Assembly: GCA_023382715.1 (NCBI GenBank)
Contig: JAHDWP010000006.1
Coordinates: 1-64,000, forward strand
DNA: 64,000 nucleotides
Direction: 5' to 3'
Source of the DNA: Anaerolineae bacterium
GTDB taxonomy: Bacteria > Chloroflexota > Anaerolineae > Aggregatilineales > Aggregatilineaceae
A program made the position numbers and the translations under genes. How positions within the stretch are numbered: the first letter of the stretch is position 1; the number at the start of each line of letters is the position of its first letter. Below are positions 7,618 through 16,619 of the stretch, piece by piece. Below the pieces are notes generated by a model. It made no database searches, had not been told where the DNA came from, and was given only the letters and a program-made list of their open reading frames with translations.

Positions 7618-8106
7618 CTATTCGCCCGGCGGGATGGCGTCGAAGGGGGCGGCGCGAGCGATCACCAGGCGTTGCAGCACGTCCAGGGCATGCCGCGCCG
7701 CCGTGCGCGTCGCCTCGTCGAGCGGCAGCACGGCGAACTCGTCCTCGTCCAGCACGGTGATCGCCCCGTCCGGCGCGACGAACACATCGAGCGCCAGGTC
7801 GTCGGCGTAGATAGCGTCCCTCTCCAGGCGGGCCGGGCGCGTGATGTTGCAGTACCAGCCGGTGAAGTGATCGTCGTCCACGTCGTACATGGCGAAGATG
7901 TTGTACCAGCGATCGGCGAAGAACCATTCCACGAAGCGGTCGCCGCGCCGGAAGGTGTGGTAGGGCGTCGGCACGTCGTGCGGGCGGTTGAAGCGCGCTT
8001 CCAACTGCACCCATGTCGCGCCGCGCGCCAGGACGCGGCCCGTGTAGCGCCACACCTCGCGGCCCGCGTGGTCGTTCTTGACCACGGTGATCGCGGTCTC
8101 ACTCAC
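7618..8106 (-). CDS. DUF402 domain protein
   Basis: A 162-residue protein matching the DUF402 family: FNRPHDVPTPYHTFRRGD, VEWFFADRWYNIFAMYD, then FTGWYCNITRPARLE and DDLALDVFVAPDG. The family includes nucleoside/nucleotide phosphatases and RNA-linked proteins with a compact beta fold. The acidic residues in the DDLALDVFV stretch match the family's metal-binding region. Its ATG overlaps the stop of the upstream gene by 4 bases, so the two are probably translated together. The substrate is unknown. Confidence 0.85.
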   Translation of the reverse strand: MSETAITVVKNDHAGREVWRYTGRVLARGATWVQLEARFNRPHDVPTPYHTFRRGDRFVEWFFADRWYNIFAMYDVDDDHFTGWYCNITRPARLERDAIYADDLALDVFVAPDGAITVLDEDEFAVLPLDEATRTAARHALDVLQRLVIARAAPFDAIPPGE

Positions 8107-8786
8107 CGATCTGCTCTCCCGCCCGGCGGCAGCGCGACCATCGCCCCAAGCGCCTGGAACTCGGCGCAGGCCGGAGTCGGGAAAGGGGCTGCGCCCAGAT
8201 CGAAGTAGATGCCTCCCGCCGGGCCTGACATCTCATCGCCATCTGCTGCCAGGACTTCCAGCCGCAGCCGCAGCGTCCCTTCCTGAAGGGGCGTCACGCG
8301 GAAGCGCACGGGGCCGCCCGGCGCGTCCGGGGGGATGGTGACGGGCTGCTCGGCGGGGGATATGTCGCAGTCGGGCGCGCGCAGGCGCAGGATGACCGGC
8401 ACTGCCTCGCCGAATGGCGGCTGGCCGCGATCGGGCGGGTCGAAGCCAGCGCGCAGCAAAGCGGGCGCGCCCACCGCCAGCTCGCACGGCGCGAAGACCG
8501 ACAGCCGCCGGGCATAGCCGGGCGCGGGCGCAGCTTCAGCGGGCCGCAACGCCTGCGCTGCCTCCTGGCCGAGCACCGTCAGCGCGTAGATGCCCGGCGC
8601 GGTCATGACCACGTAGCGCACCGTGACCAGCCGCCGAAGGCCCTTGCCCAGGCCAATCGCGCTCAGCCCGACGCCGTCCATGATCGCGTCGGCAGAAGCG
8701 GTGCCTTCCTCGCGCGCCGCCAGAAAGCGCAACACGTCGAGCGCCTGTGGCGGCAGTCTTTGCAGATCGGGCGGAATGGACATCAT
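8103..8786 (-). CDS. hypothetical protein with N-terminal winged-helix-like region
   Basis: A 227-residue protein not assigned to a family. Residues 1-75 (PPDLQRLPPQALDVLRFLAA...GLRRLVTVRYVVMTAPGIYALT) look like a helix-turn-helix unit. The rest is beta-rich, with strand-like stretches such as VRFRVTPLQEGTLRLRLEVLA resembling an immunoglobulin-like or effector-binding fold. ATG 8786 has GAGAGG 10 bases upstream. It overlaps the DUF402 gene by 4 bases, so the pair forms an operon and may share a task. Confidence 0.6.
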   Translation of the reverse strand: MMSIPPDLQRLPPQALDVLRFLAAREEGTASADAIMDGVGLSAIGLGKGLRRLVTVRYVVMTAPGIYALTVLGQEAAQALRPAEAAPAPGYARRLSVFAPCELAVGAPALLRAGFDPPDRGQPPFGEAVPVILRLRAPDCDISPAEQPVTIPPDAPGGPVRFRVTPLQEGTLRLRLEVLAADGDEMSGPAGGIYFDLGAAPFPTPACAEFQALGAMVALPPGGRADR

Positions 8787-8834
8787 GGCACGCACCTCTC
8801 CACGCTACAGCATCCGCTATCTCGCCTAGTGCAT

Positions 8835-8978
8835 ATTGGCGGAAGTCCGCCAGTAGTTGCCCGCTGTTTCCCCCCACCCCAGACCCCTCCCCCGCAAGGA
8901 GGGAGGGGCATAGTGGGTGTGCTCTGCTCCCTTCCCCTCTGGTGGGGGAAGGGCCGGGGACGGGGGGCTGGACCAGGC
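8835..8978. repeat. C-rich intergenic repeat with GGCGGAAGTCCGCC palindrome
   Basis: The block begins with GGCGGAAGTCCGCC (8838-8851), then AGTTGC, a CCCCCCACCCC run and a facing GGTGGGGGAAGGGCCGGGGA run. An arrangement with the same order and very similar wording recurs at 45229-45330, showing that these are copies of one longer element. Confidence 0.65.
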
Positions 8979-9051
8979 CAAACCGTATCCCTATTTCCGC
9001 CTCGATGCACTAGTGTACACCACACCGGGCCGCGCCCGCAGAGGAAAAAGG

Positions 9052-9534
9052 TCACGGGGTGGGCGGCAGGTAGACCACGCGGAAACGCTCGCAGACCAGC
9101 GGCATATCCTCGGCAGGCGTCCGTCCGAGATCGGCACATTCGCGCGTGAAGAAGCGCCAGTGTGCTGTGCGCCAGTAGGCCAGCGAGCGATCACCTTCGC
9201 CCTCGTCATAGGCGAACCGGGCGTCTACCTTGTCGTAGGGCCGGATCGTCACCTCGGTCGTCTCGATGATGCACAGCGGGCGGCCTTCCCAGTCGGTGAT
9301 GATGCTCCGGTCGCCGGGTTCGGGCACGCGCTCGTTCTCGGCTTCGTAGAGCCACAGCAGGCTGCACGTCGCCGTCTTGATCCCCCGCCGCACCAGATCG
9401 CCCAACTCGTCGGCGTCCGCCTGATTATCGCAGAAATACCACGCTGCGGGCGGCATCGCGGGCGGGCGCGCCTCTGGCGGGAGCGTAGCGCGATAGGCAT
9501 CCCAAAAAGCGAGCACTGCGGCTGGATCGCTCAT
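9052..9534 (-). CDS. ASCH domain protein
   Basis: A 160-residue cytoplasmic protein of the ASCH (PUA-like) superfamily. Marks are RRGIKTATCSLLWLYE, EPGDRSIITDWEGRPLCIIE and the family-typical VDARFAYDEGEGDRSLAYWR followed by HWRFF. ASCH proteins bind or process RNA or modified nucleosides, for example N4-acetylcytidine amidohydrolase YqfB; which applies here is unknown. It lies just downstream of the RodZ-like gene on the same strand. Confidence 0.87.
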   Translation of the reverse strand: MSDPAAVLAFWDAYRATLPPEARPPAMPPAAWYFCDNQADADELGDLVRRGIKTATCSLLWLYEAENERVPEPGDRSIITDWEGRPLCIIETTEVTIRPYDKVDARFAYDEGEGDRSLAYWRTAHWRFFTRECADLGRTPAEDMPLVCERFRVVYLPPTP

Positions 9535-9576
9535 TGGTGATCTTCCTCTTCTCCGATATCGTTCCGGGATGATCCC

Positions 9577-11211
9577 TCACTTGAGCGCCGGGGTGGGCGT
9601 GCGCGTATAGCGCGGCGGCAGGAAAGGTGTCGCCGTCGGGGTGAAGGTGGGCGTCAGCGACCAGGTGGGCGAGGGCGTCGGCGTCGGCGTGAGCGTCCTG
9701 GTTGGCGACGCAGTCCATGTCGGCGACGGCGTCCGGGTCAGCGTGAACGTGGGAGTCGCCGTCGCGCTGGGCGATGGCGTGCGCGTCGCGGTGGCGCTGG
9801 CTGTCGCTGTCGGCGTCGCGGTGGCACTGGGCGTAGGCGTCGCTGTCGCGCTGGCGGTCGCAGTGGGCGTGACGGTGAAGGTCGGCGTGTGCGTCATCGT
9901 CGGCGAAGCCGTCACGCTGGGCGCGGGAGTCTGCGTCAGAGTCGGCGTGGGCGTCCACGTTGGCGTGAGGGTGGCGCTGGGCAGCGGCGTGACTGTCGGC
10001 GTGAGCGTCGGCGGCAGCGGCGTGGGGGTGAGCGTGAACAGCGGCGGCTGCGGTGTATTTGTCGGCTGCGGAGAGGCGTCGGGCAGCGGCGTGAGCGTGA
10101 TCGAGTCGAGCACGCTGAAGTCGCCGGGGTCGAGCGGCAGCGTCGGCGTAGGAGCGGGCGGAGCGCCCGGCGTATCCGTAAACAAGAGCGTCGCCACAGG
10201 GGGCGACGCGGTCAGCAGGGCGGCGAGGGCATCGGGCGTGGGCGAGAGGCCGCTGACCGCGTCATCGCCGCTGTTGTCCGGCGGCGCGGGCGGCTCGGCG
10301 CCGGCCAGGGTGAACGTGTACTCAAATAACTCGCCGCGCGCGCCCAGCACCCCCTGCGGCTGATTATTGACCGTCAGCCGCAGCCCGGCAGCGTTGTTGG
10401 CGCGCACGCCAACGCTCTGCTGCCCGGTGAAATTGAGAATCTCGCCGGCGCGCGCCAACCCCTCGTACCGCACGACGCCATCCGTGGTGATGCTCACCCA
10501 ACCGGGCTGGACAACCTCGATGAGCACGGTGATGCTCGTGCCGATGAGCGTGGGCGGGGTGAATGGCTCTGCGAGCGCGAGGGCCGGCGTGGCCTCTTCC
10601 GGCGTGGCTTCGCTCTCAGCGCCGGGGGTAGTCGCGTTCTCCGGCGCAGATGTCTCGCCCGGCGATGGGGTGGGCGGCGCGGGCAGCGGCTCAGTGTCTG
10701 CCGGGGCGGACTGCGTCTGCGATTCCACCAGGCTGTCAATCAGGCGGGTGATGCCCAGCACGCCTCCCGCGACGATAATCCCGGAGACCACCACGATCAG
10801 CGCGTTGCTGAGGAAGCCCCGTCGCGCGCGGTGCGGACGCACCCGGGACGGCGTGGCAGGCGCCGGCGTGAGAGTCCCGCTGAGCGAGCGCAGCACGGGC
10901 GCGACGGCGGTGCCCTCGCCAGGAGAGGCGGCCTGGCGACCTGGCAGGCGCAGCCCTTTGCGCGCCCGGCGAGGAGCTTGCCCGCTCTCCATCTCGCGCA
11001 GCAACAGCTCCAGATCCAGCCCCAGGAAGCGCGCGTAGTTGCGCAGGAAGCCCTGCGCCTGGACGGGCGTCATGCTGGCGTAGTCGCCCTGTTCCAGCGC
11101 CTCCAGGTACTTGAGGCGAATGCGAGTCCCCTGCTCGACATCAGCCAGGGACAGTTCTTTGGCTTCGCGGGCCTCGCGCAGATGCCGACCCAGAGCTTGT
11201 GCGTCGCTCAC
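9577..11211 (-). CDS. RodZ-like helix-turn-helix membrane protein with long Thr/Pro-rich tail
   Basis: About 544 residues. The N-terminal ~70 form a RodZ-type helix-turn-helix ([43 protein letters not shown]). A basic stretch and one membrane helix ([18 protein letters not shown]) follow, then a DUF4115-like beta domain ([19 protein letters not shown] through [16 protein letters not shown]). The last ~160 residues are low complexity, dominated by TP, TPT and SAT repeats. RodZ couples MreB to cell-wall synthesis; the exported tail may span or decorate the cell wall. The frame opens at GTG 11247, but that base is near the predicted transcription start, so GTG 11211 is preferred; ATG 11223 is an alternative. 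Confidence 0.75.
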   Translation of the reverse strand: MSDAQALGRHLREAREAKELSLADVEQGTRIRLKYLEALEQGDYASMTPVQAQGFLRNYARFLGLDLELLLREMESGQAPRRARKGLRLPGRQAASPGEGTAVAPVLRSLSGTLTPAPATPSRVRPHRARRGFLSNALIVVVSGIIVAGGVLGITRLIDSLVESQTQSAPADTEPLPAPPTPSPGETSAPENATTPGAESEATPEEATPALALAEPFTPPTLIGTSITVLIEVVQPGWVSITTDGVVRYEGLARAGEILNFTGQQSVGVRANNAAGLRLTVNNQPQGVLGARGELFEYTFTLAGAEPPAPPDNSGDDAVSGLSPTPDALAALLTASPPVATLLFTDTPGAPPAPTPTLPLDPGDFSVLDSITLTPLPDASPQPTNTPQPPLFTLTPTPLPPTLTPTVTPLPSATLTPTWTPTPTLTQTPAPSVTASPTMTHTPTFTVTPTATASATATPTPSATATPTATASATATRTPSPSATATPTFTLTRTPSPTWTASPTRTLTPTPTPSPTWSLTPTFTPTATPFLPPRYTRTPTPALK

Positions 11212-11252
11212 GCCTGCACACATCCAGACACATGAGAAAAATCGCACCGCCG

Positions 11253-11280
11253 ACTATAACAAAAAGCGGGTGATCGTCAA
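11253..11280 (-). promoter_or_regulatory. promoter of the RodZ-like gene
   Basis: On the minus strand TTGACG (11280-11275) is followed by a 16-base spacer and TATAGT (11258-11253). The start point would fall near 11246. Confidence 0.6.
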
Positions 11281-11317
11281 ATTCACCCGCCCGTGTTTTT
11301 CTCTGAAAACAGCGCGC

Positions 11318-11647
11318 TCAGCTCCCGGCCAGCAGATCGATCATGTCCCCTCCGAACTGCTTGAGGAACGCCCGCCACTCGATCATATCTCGTGCTGAGA
11401 GCGGCGGCAGGGACGGGCCATGCGGGCCGTCCAGCCGGCGGTAAGGTGGCTCGTCGTAGGCGGTGATCACGCGCTGCGCGCTGCACGACGGGCAGGTCGC
11501 CACCAGCGACCATTCGTCGTGCTCATGCTGGGTCACCTGCACATCAGGGGGCGCGTAGGCAGAATGGCATTGTGCACAGGCCAGATGGCGTGTCACAAAA
11601 CCGATCAGATCGATGGCAGTGTCAGCACTTGATTCGTCAGCGCGCAT
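11318..11647 (-). CDS. small zinc-ribbon-like hypothetical protein
   Basis: A 109-residue protein with two CXXC knuckles, CAQC and CPSC, spaced about 27 residues apart, a typical zinc-ribbon arrangement. The C-terminal part (LSARDMIEWRAFLKQFGGDM) is helical. The gene lies between bL9 and the RodZ-like gene on the same strand, about 24 bases after bL9, and may be cotranscribed. No function can be assigned. Confidence 0.65.
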   Translation of the reverse strand: MRADESSADTAIDLIGFVTRHLACAQCHSAYAPPDVQVTQHEHDEWSLVATCPSCSAQRVITAYDEPPYRRLDGPHGPSLPPLSARDMIEWRAFLKQFGGDMIDLLAGS

Positions 11648-11671
11648 TCAATGCGACCGTACAGACACGGT

Positions 11672-12298
11672 CTACTCAGCCGACTCGCCCGGTTGCTCAA
11701 CCTCACCTGCTGGCTCGAGCGCGGCAGCCTGGGCCGGCGGCTCAGGCTCGCCCATCTTGTCCGCTTCGACGGTTTCTTCCTCTTCGACCGCCGCGAAGGC
11801 CTGTTCCCCGGCCAGGGTGGGGACCTGCTGGCCCGCCTGGTACGCAGGGACTTCTTCTTCGCGGATGACGACGATGCGCAGCATCGGCGAGACATGAGCG
11901 GCGATGCGCACCGGGACTTCGTGCACGCCAAGCTCGCGCAGCGGGCGCTCGCTGATGCGCCGGCGGTTGATGTCCACACCGGTCTTGTCCAGCAAAGCCT
12001 GGGCGATGTCACGGGTCGTGATCGAGCCATACAGCTTACGGTTCTTGCCCGCCTTGACGCCGAAGACCAGCTCCACGCCGTGAATCTTCTGCGCGGCTTC
12101 GTGTTCCATACTGCGCAGTTCTTCGCGGCGCTGAGCCGACTGCTTGATCAGATGCTGGTTGGCGCGCAGCGCGCCCGGCGTCGCTTTGATCGCCAGGCCA
12201 CGGGGGATCAGGTAGTTGCGGGCGAATCCATCGGCCACAGTCACCACGTCGCCGGCGACCCCGTGCTTGTAGACGTACTCTTTGAGTATGACTTTCAT
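11672..12298 (-). CDS. rplI: 50S ribosomal protein bL9 with acidic C-terminal extension
   Basis: Residues 1-148 match bL9: MKVILKEYVYKHGVAGDVV, the 23S-binding signature GFARNYLIPRGLA, a long connecting helix, and the C-terminal domain with KLYGSITTRDIAQAL and KTGVDINRRRI. A further ~60 residues, Glu/Pro/Ala-rich and acidic, extend past the usual end, giving 208 residues in place of about 150. ATG 12298 follows AGGAAG; upstream codons in the same frame are not real. The gene is not beside rpsF, ssb or rpsR, its frequent partners. Confidence 0.93.
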   Translation of the reverse strand: MKVILKEYVYKHGVAGDVVTVADGFARNYLIPRGLAIKATPGALRANQHLIKQSAQRREELRSMEHEAAQKIHGVELVFGVKAGKNRKLYGSITTRDIAQALLDKTGVDINRRRISERPLRELGVHEVPVRIAAHVSPMLRIVVIREEEVPAYQAGQQVPTLAGEQAFAAVEEEETVEADKMGEPEPPAQAAALEPAGEVEQPGESAE

Positions 12299-12472
12299 CG
12301 TCTGCTTCCTCGAACGCTCAATGGTTGCAGGGGGGCGCGTCCTGAGTCTCAGGCGGGCTTCGGTTTGGCAGAGGCGGGTTTCGAGGCCCGTCCCTACGAA
12401 ATCTCTATACTCCGCAATCCGGCGTGCGCCCTGGTGCAAGGCGGTTATGATACCGCAATCGCGCAGCGAAAT

Positions 12473-13513
12473 CTAGGGTCTGTTGGCCGCCGTCATCCTG
12501 CCAGAGCGCCCGTTCTTCACCGCGATGATCTCGGCCATGATGCTCAGCGCGATCTCTTCCGCCGACTTGCCGCCCAGGTCCAGCCCCACCGGCGTGTGAA
12601 TGGGGGGGAGCTGCGCCAGGTCCAGCCCGGCGGCCTGGGCGCGCTCGGCGCGCTCGGTGGCGCGCTGCGGCTTGCCAATGGCTCCCAGATAGGCGAGCGG
12701 GTGCCCGGCCAGCGCGCGCAGCATGGCGTCCTCAAAGCGCGGCTCGTGGTTGAGCGAGACGGCATACGTCCGCCGGTTCACGCCGACACGCGCCACGACT
12801 TCTTCCGGCCAGAGGGCCAGCACTTCGTCCGCGTCGGGGTGCTTTGCGCGGGTGGCGAAGGCCGGGCGCGCGTCCGTCACCACCGTGCGCAAGCCCATCA
12901 GCCGGGCGAAACGCACCAGCGGCACGGCCACATGATCGCCGCCGAAGATGAGCAGCGTGGGCGGCGGCAGCACCGGCTCCAGCAGGGCGATGCGCCCTTC
13001 CGCGTAAGCAGCGGTCTGCGGCAGGTCGGACTCCAGCGCGGCCAGCGCGTCGCGCAGCACCGGCTCTGGCAGAGGGACGGAGGCGGTGCCATCCGGCAGG
13101 ACGTGGGCATGAGCAGGGCGCGGATGCAGCGGCTCGTTGGGCGTGCACAGGGTGACGAGAGTGCGCGTCGGCGGCGCGCTGAGCAGGTCGAACAGGGGGC
13201 GATCCAGCCGTTCGACCAGCACATCAATCTGCCCGTCGCAGTTCAGCCCGATCTCGACCAGCGAATTCTCCACGCGCTTGTAGTGCAGCATCAGCGGGCC
13301 GTCGCCGTCCAGCACGGCACAGGCGGCTTCGTACACGTCGGTTTCCACGCAGCCGCCGCTGACCGCCCCGACGAAACGGTTATCGCCGGTCATGATCATA
13401 CGCGCACCGAGCGGTTGCGCCGACGATCCGCGAATGCGCACGATGGTCGCCAGGGCGACCGCTTCGCCGGCGTCTAGCCAGGCGGCTGCTTGCTGGGTGA
13501 GGTCGTTGTCCAT
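12473..13513 (-). CDS. XdhC/CoxI family protein
   Basis: A 346-residue protein of the family that matures molybdenum hydroxylases by handling or sulfurating the cofactor. The N-terminal XdhC_CoxI domain shows ATIVRIRGSSAQPLGARM and AVSGGCVETDV with the conserved Cys. The C-terminal Rossmann-like domain includes LLIFGGDHVAVPLVRFA, AVSLNHEPRFEDAML, YLGAIGKPQRA, IHTPVGLDLGGKSAEEIA and IMAEIIAVKNGR. No hydroxylase subunits occur in the window. The start at ATG 13513 has no clear ribosome binding site. Confidence 0.9.
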   Translation of the reverse strand: MDNDLTQQAAAWLDAGEAVALATIVRIRGSSAQPLGARMIMTGDNRFVGAVSGGCVETDVYEAACAVLDGDGPLMLHYKRVENSLVEIGLNCDGQIDVLVERLDRPLFDLLSAPPTRTLVTLCTPNEPLHPRPAHAHVLPDGTASVPLPEPVLRDALAALESDLPQTAAYAEGRIALLEPVLPPPTLLIFGGDHVAVPLVRFARLMGLRTVVTDARPAFATRAKHPDADEVLALWPEEVVARVGVNRRTYAVSLNHEPRFEDAMLRALAGHPLAYLGAIGKPQRATERAERAQAAGLDLAQLPPIHTPVGLDLGGKSAEEIALSIMAEIIAVKNGRSGRMTAANRP

Positions 13514-13712
13514 AGGTGGTTGGTGGTTGGTGGTTGGTGGCGGTTGGTTAACTGGTTATTGGCGGTTGGTGGCTGGGCGCGATCGCTTGCCCGTTTAGCG
13601 GGCGATCAGGCCGGGCGCTTCCCTCGCTTGGCGGTGCGCAGCATCGCTGGCGGCCATGACTGACAACCGACCACCAATCACCAACAACTACATCAATTAA
13701 CCAATAACCCTC
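13514..13712. repeat. GGTTGGT / ACCAACC inverted-repeat spacer
   Basis: Tandem GGTTGGTGGTTGGTGG words at 13514-13575 face the roughly complementary ACCGACCACCAATCACC and ATTAACCAATAACCC words at 13664-13711. The two arms can pair across about 90 bases. A similar arrangement occurs at 33500-33640 and a single arm near 191-220. No gene is seen in it. Confidence 0.65.
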
Positions 13713-16619
13713 TCATTGCTCCAGGTTAAATTGCACGCGCTCGCTCGCCGTCAGATCGCGGACGCGGCAGCAGGCGTTGGCATAAGCGACCAGATCGGCG
13801 GTCGTCTGCCAGGCCATCCAGATGCGCGCGCTGCGATCGCTGCTGGCGGTGACGCTGTGCGTCCCGTCCGGCGACCAGGCGACGCCGCGCAGACCGTCGC
13901 CATGCCCGCCCAGCACCAGCAGCTCGTTGCCGGTTGTCGCGTCCCACAGGCGCGCCGTGCGATCCTCGCTGGCGGTGAGGATGCGCGATCCATCCGGCGA
14001 CCAGGCCCCCGCGGTGACGGCATCGGTGTGCCCGGCCAGCGTCACCCGCAGCGCGCCCGTCGCCGCGTCCCAGACTTTCGCTGTGCCGTCCTCGCCGACG
14101 GTCAGCAGGGCCGCCCCGTCCGGCGAAGAGAAGACGCCCGTCACCGCGCCGTCGTGCGCCGCCAGCACCATGATCTCGCCGCCCGTCGCCGCATCCCACA
14201 GGCGCACGGTGCCGTCGCGCGCGGCGGTGATCAGGCGTGCCCCGTCCGCTGCCCAGGCCGCGAACTCGACTGTGCCGGTGTGCCCGCTCAGCAACAGCAC
14301 CTCTTCCGGCACGGCGCCGCTGATGTTCCACAGGCGGGCCGAGCGGCGCGCAGCGATGAGCAGATGCGTCTCGTCCGGCGACCAGGCGGCGCTGGTGATG
14401 TCGGTGACCAGGTCGGTCACGGCCAACACCTGCGCCCCGCTCGCCGCATCCCAGACGCGCGCCTGGCTGTCGCTCGCCCAGGTGAGCACGCGCGTCCCGC
14501 TGGCGTTCCAGCGCGCGCCGTTAACCCGCCCCTGGTGCGTCAGGGTGAACAGGAGCGCGCCGCTCTGCGCGTCCCACAGGCGCGCGGTGTTGTCCCACGA
14601 CCAGGTGAGCAGGCGCGTCTCGTCAGGACTCCACGCCGCGCCGCTGACCCAGCCGCTGTGCCCGCTCAGCGTCAGCAGGAGCGCGCCGCTCTGTGCGTCC
14701 CACAGGCGCGCCGTGCCGTCGCGCGACCAGGTGAGGACGCGCGCTCCGTTCGCGCTCCACGCCGCGCCGTTGACCCAGTCCCCATGAGGCAGTGTGTGCA
14801 GCGCCGCGCCGGGCGAGGCATCCCACAGGCGGGCAGTTGCGTCAGCGGCGGCGGTGAGCAGGCGCGCACCGTCCGGCGCCCAGGCGACATCGTTCACATC
14901 GTCGGCGTGCCCGCTGACAGCATACAGGCGCTCGCCGCTGGCGGCGTCCCACACGTAGACCGCGCGGTCGCGCCCGGCGGTGGCCACCCGCGTTCCGTCC
15001 GGCGACCAGGCCACCGCCATCACCGCGCTGATGTGCCCGGTCAGCACAGCGATCGGCGCGCCCGCCGTCGGATCCCAGACGATGGCTGTCTCATCGTTGC
15101 TCGCGCTGGCCAGGCGCGTCCCATCCGGCGACCAGGCCACGCGGTTGATGGCGTCGCTGTGCCCTTCCAGCACGGCCAGCGCCTCGCCGCTGGCGGCATC
15201 CCACAGGCGCACGGCTCCGTCGTGGCTCCCGCTGGCGATCTGCGTCCCGTCCGGCGACCAGGCGATGCCATTGACCCAGGCCGTGTGCCCGCTCAGGATG
15301 CGCAGCAGCGCGCCGCTGGCCGCGTCCCATACGCGCACGGAGTTGTCGGCGCTGGCGGTGGCGATCTGCGCCCCATCCGGCGACCAGGCGACGTCAATCA
15401 CCCAGTCGGTGTGCCCCACCAGCACGAGCAGCGGGTTGCCGGTCGCGGCGTCCCAGACGCGGGCCGTGCGATCCCAACTGCCTGTGGCGAGGCGCGCCCC
15501 GTCCGGCGACCAGGCGACGCTGGAGACGGACCCCGTGTGCCCGACCAGCCGCCTGATGGGCTGCGGACTGCTCGCCGCTTCCCACAGGGCGACGCTGTTA
15601 TCGGCGCTGGCGGTGGCGATCTGCGCCCCGTCCGGCGACCAGGCCGCGCGCAGCACCGCCCCGTTGTGCGCCGTCAGGATGCGCCGCGCCCGGCTGGCCT
15701 GCACCGCCGTGCCCAGCGCGCGGTCGGCCTGCCACACATACGGCAGCCGGTTCAGCGCTTCGAGGGCCAGCAGCACGCCGCGCTCTGGAAAGGCCCCGAA
15801 CAGCTCAAGCTGAGCCTGCGCGGCCAGGCCGATGGCCTGCGACCTGTTGCGCGCTTCCTCGGCGGACAGGCGAGCCTGAACGGCTGCCTCAGCGTTGGCG
15901 CTGGCCTGCTGGCGGGCGTCCTCGGCGCGCACGAACAGGATCAGCGAGAGCACCAGCAGGGCGACGATCACGCTGACCACGGCGGTGATGATGGCGTTGC
16001 GCTGCTGGCGGCGCTTGTGGACGTGGCGGCTGCGCGCGATGTACTCGATGTGCAGGGGGGTGGGTTTGTTGCGCTCTTTGGCCAGGCCCTGGGTCAGCCA
16101 CGCCTCGGCTTCCTTCAGGTCGTTGCCGCCCAGCAGCAGGCTGCGATCGTGCTGGCGATCTTCCCAGTTGCGGGCGCGCACCAGCAGACGGGTGTGCTCG
16201 CGCGTGTAGGCCAGGTCGGTGTCCAGCGCGTCGAGCAGTGCGCCAAAAGCCGTGTCGAAGTCGTCTTCATCGCGGATGAAGATCCAGTTATGGGCGTTGA
16301 CTGTGGGATGCAGCCGCTTCTCGTCGGCCTCGTCGGTGATCTCGCGGCGCAGCACCGGCATGATGCGCTTGTGGTGCTCGGTGGCGTAGTCAATTTCCTT
16401 GAAGCAGGTCACCGAGCGCGCCGAATCCGGGCTGATGGCGAAGACGAAGGCGTTGGCCCCTTCGATGCCGCTGCAAATCTCGCGCCACCAGTCCGCCGAG
16501 AGGGGGATGTCTTCCCAGTCCACCCAGGCGTCGCGTCCGTGCGCAGCCAACGCCTGGTGCAGCCGGCGCACGAACGCCCTATCCTCGCGTGCGTAGGAAA
16601 TGAACACGTCGCCCGGCAT
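13713..16619 (-). CDS. TIR domain - membrane segment - WD40 repeat protein
   Basis: A 968-residue protein. Residues 3-135 are a TIR domain (DVFISYAREDRAFVRRLHQAL, here DVFISYAREDRAF; WVDWEDIPL; FVFAISPDSARS). CFKE at 72-75 matches the position of the catalytic Glu of TIR NADases. A linker (RNWEDRQHDRSLLLGGNDL, AEAWL) leads to one membrane helix at 209-230, a coiled-coil-like helix, then about 15 WD40 units from residue 315 to 945, enough for two propellers. No NTPase (NACHT/STAND) domain is present. ATG 16619 has AAGGAGG upstream; earlier codons are intergenic. Membership of the TIR-WD40 conflict and signalling class is known; an antiviral role here is inference. Confidence 0.88.
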   Translation of the reverse strand: MPGDVFISYAREDRAFVRRLHQALAAHGRDAWVDWEDIPLSADWWREICSGIEGANAFVFAISPDSARSVTCFKEIDYATEHHKRIMPVLRREITDEADEKRLHPTVNAHNWIFIRDEDDFDTAFGALLDALDTDLAYTREHTRLLVRARNWEDRQHDRSLLLGGNDLKEAEAWLTQGLAKERNKPTPLHIEYIARSRHVHKRRQQRNAIITAVVSVIVALLVLSLILFVRAEDARQQASANAEAAVQARLSAEEARNRSQAIGLAAQAQLELFGAFPERGVLLALEALNRLPYVWQADRALGTAVQASRARRILTAHNGAVLRAAWSPDGAQIATASADNSVALWEAASSPQPIRRLVGHTGSVSSVAWSPDGARLATGSWDRTARVWDAATGNPLLVLVGHTDWVIDVAWSPDGAQIATASADNSVRVWDAASGALLRILSGHTAWVNGIAWSPDGTQIASGSHDGAVRLWDAASGEALAVLEGHSDAINRVAWSPDGTRLASASNDETAIVWDPTAGAPIAVLTGHISAVMAVAWSPDGTRVATAGRDRAVYVWDAASGERLYAVSGHADDVNDVAWAPDGARLLTAAADATARLWDASPGAALHTLPHGDWVNGAAWSANGARVLTWSRDGTARLWDAQSGALLLTLSGHSGWVSGAAWSPDETRLLTWSWDNTARLWDAQSGALLFTLTHQGRVNGARWNASGTRVLTWASDSQARVWDAASGAQVLAVTDLVTDITSAAWSPDETHLLIAARRSARLWNISGAVPEEVLLLSGHTGTVEFAAWAADGARLITAARDGTVRLWDAATGGEIMVLAAHDGAVTGVFSSPDGAALLTVGEDGTAKVWDAATGALRVTLAGHTDAVTAGAWSPDGSRILTASEDRTARLWDATTGNELLVLGGHGDGLRGVAWSPDGTHSVTASSDRSARIWMAWQTTADLVAYANACCRVRDLTASERVQFNLEQ

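Noticed and set aside
9641-10363. A 240-codon Gly/Val-rich repeat frame on the plus strand
   Set aside because: It is the antisense reading of the Thr/Pro tail of the RodZ-like gene.
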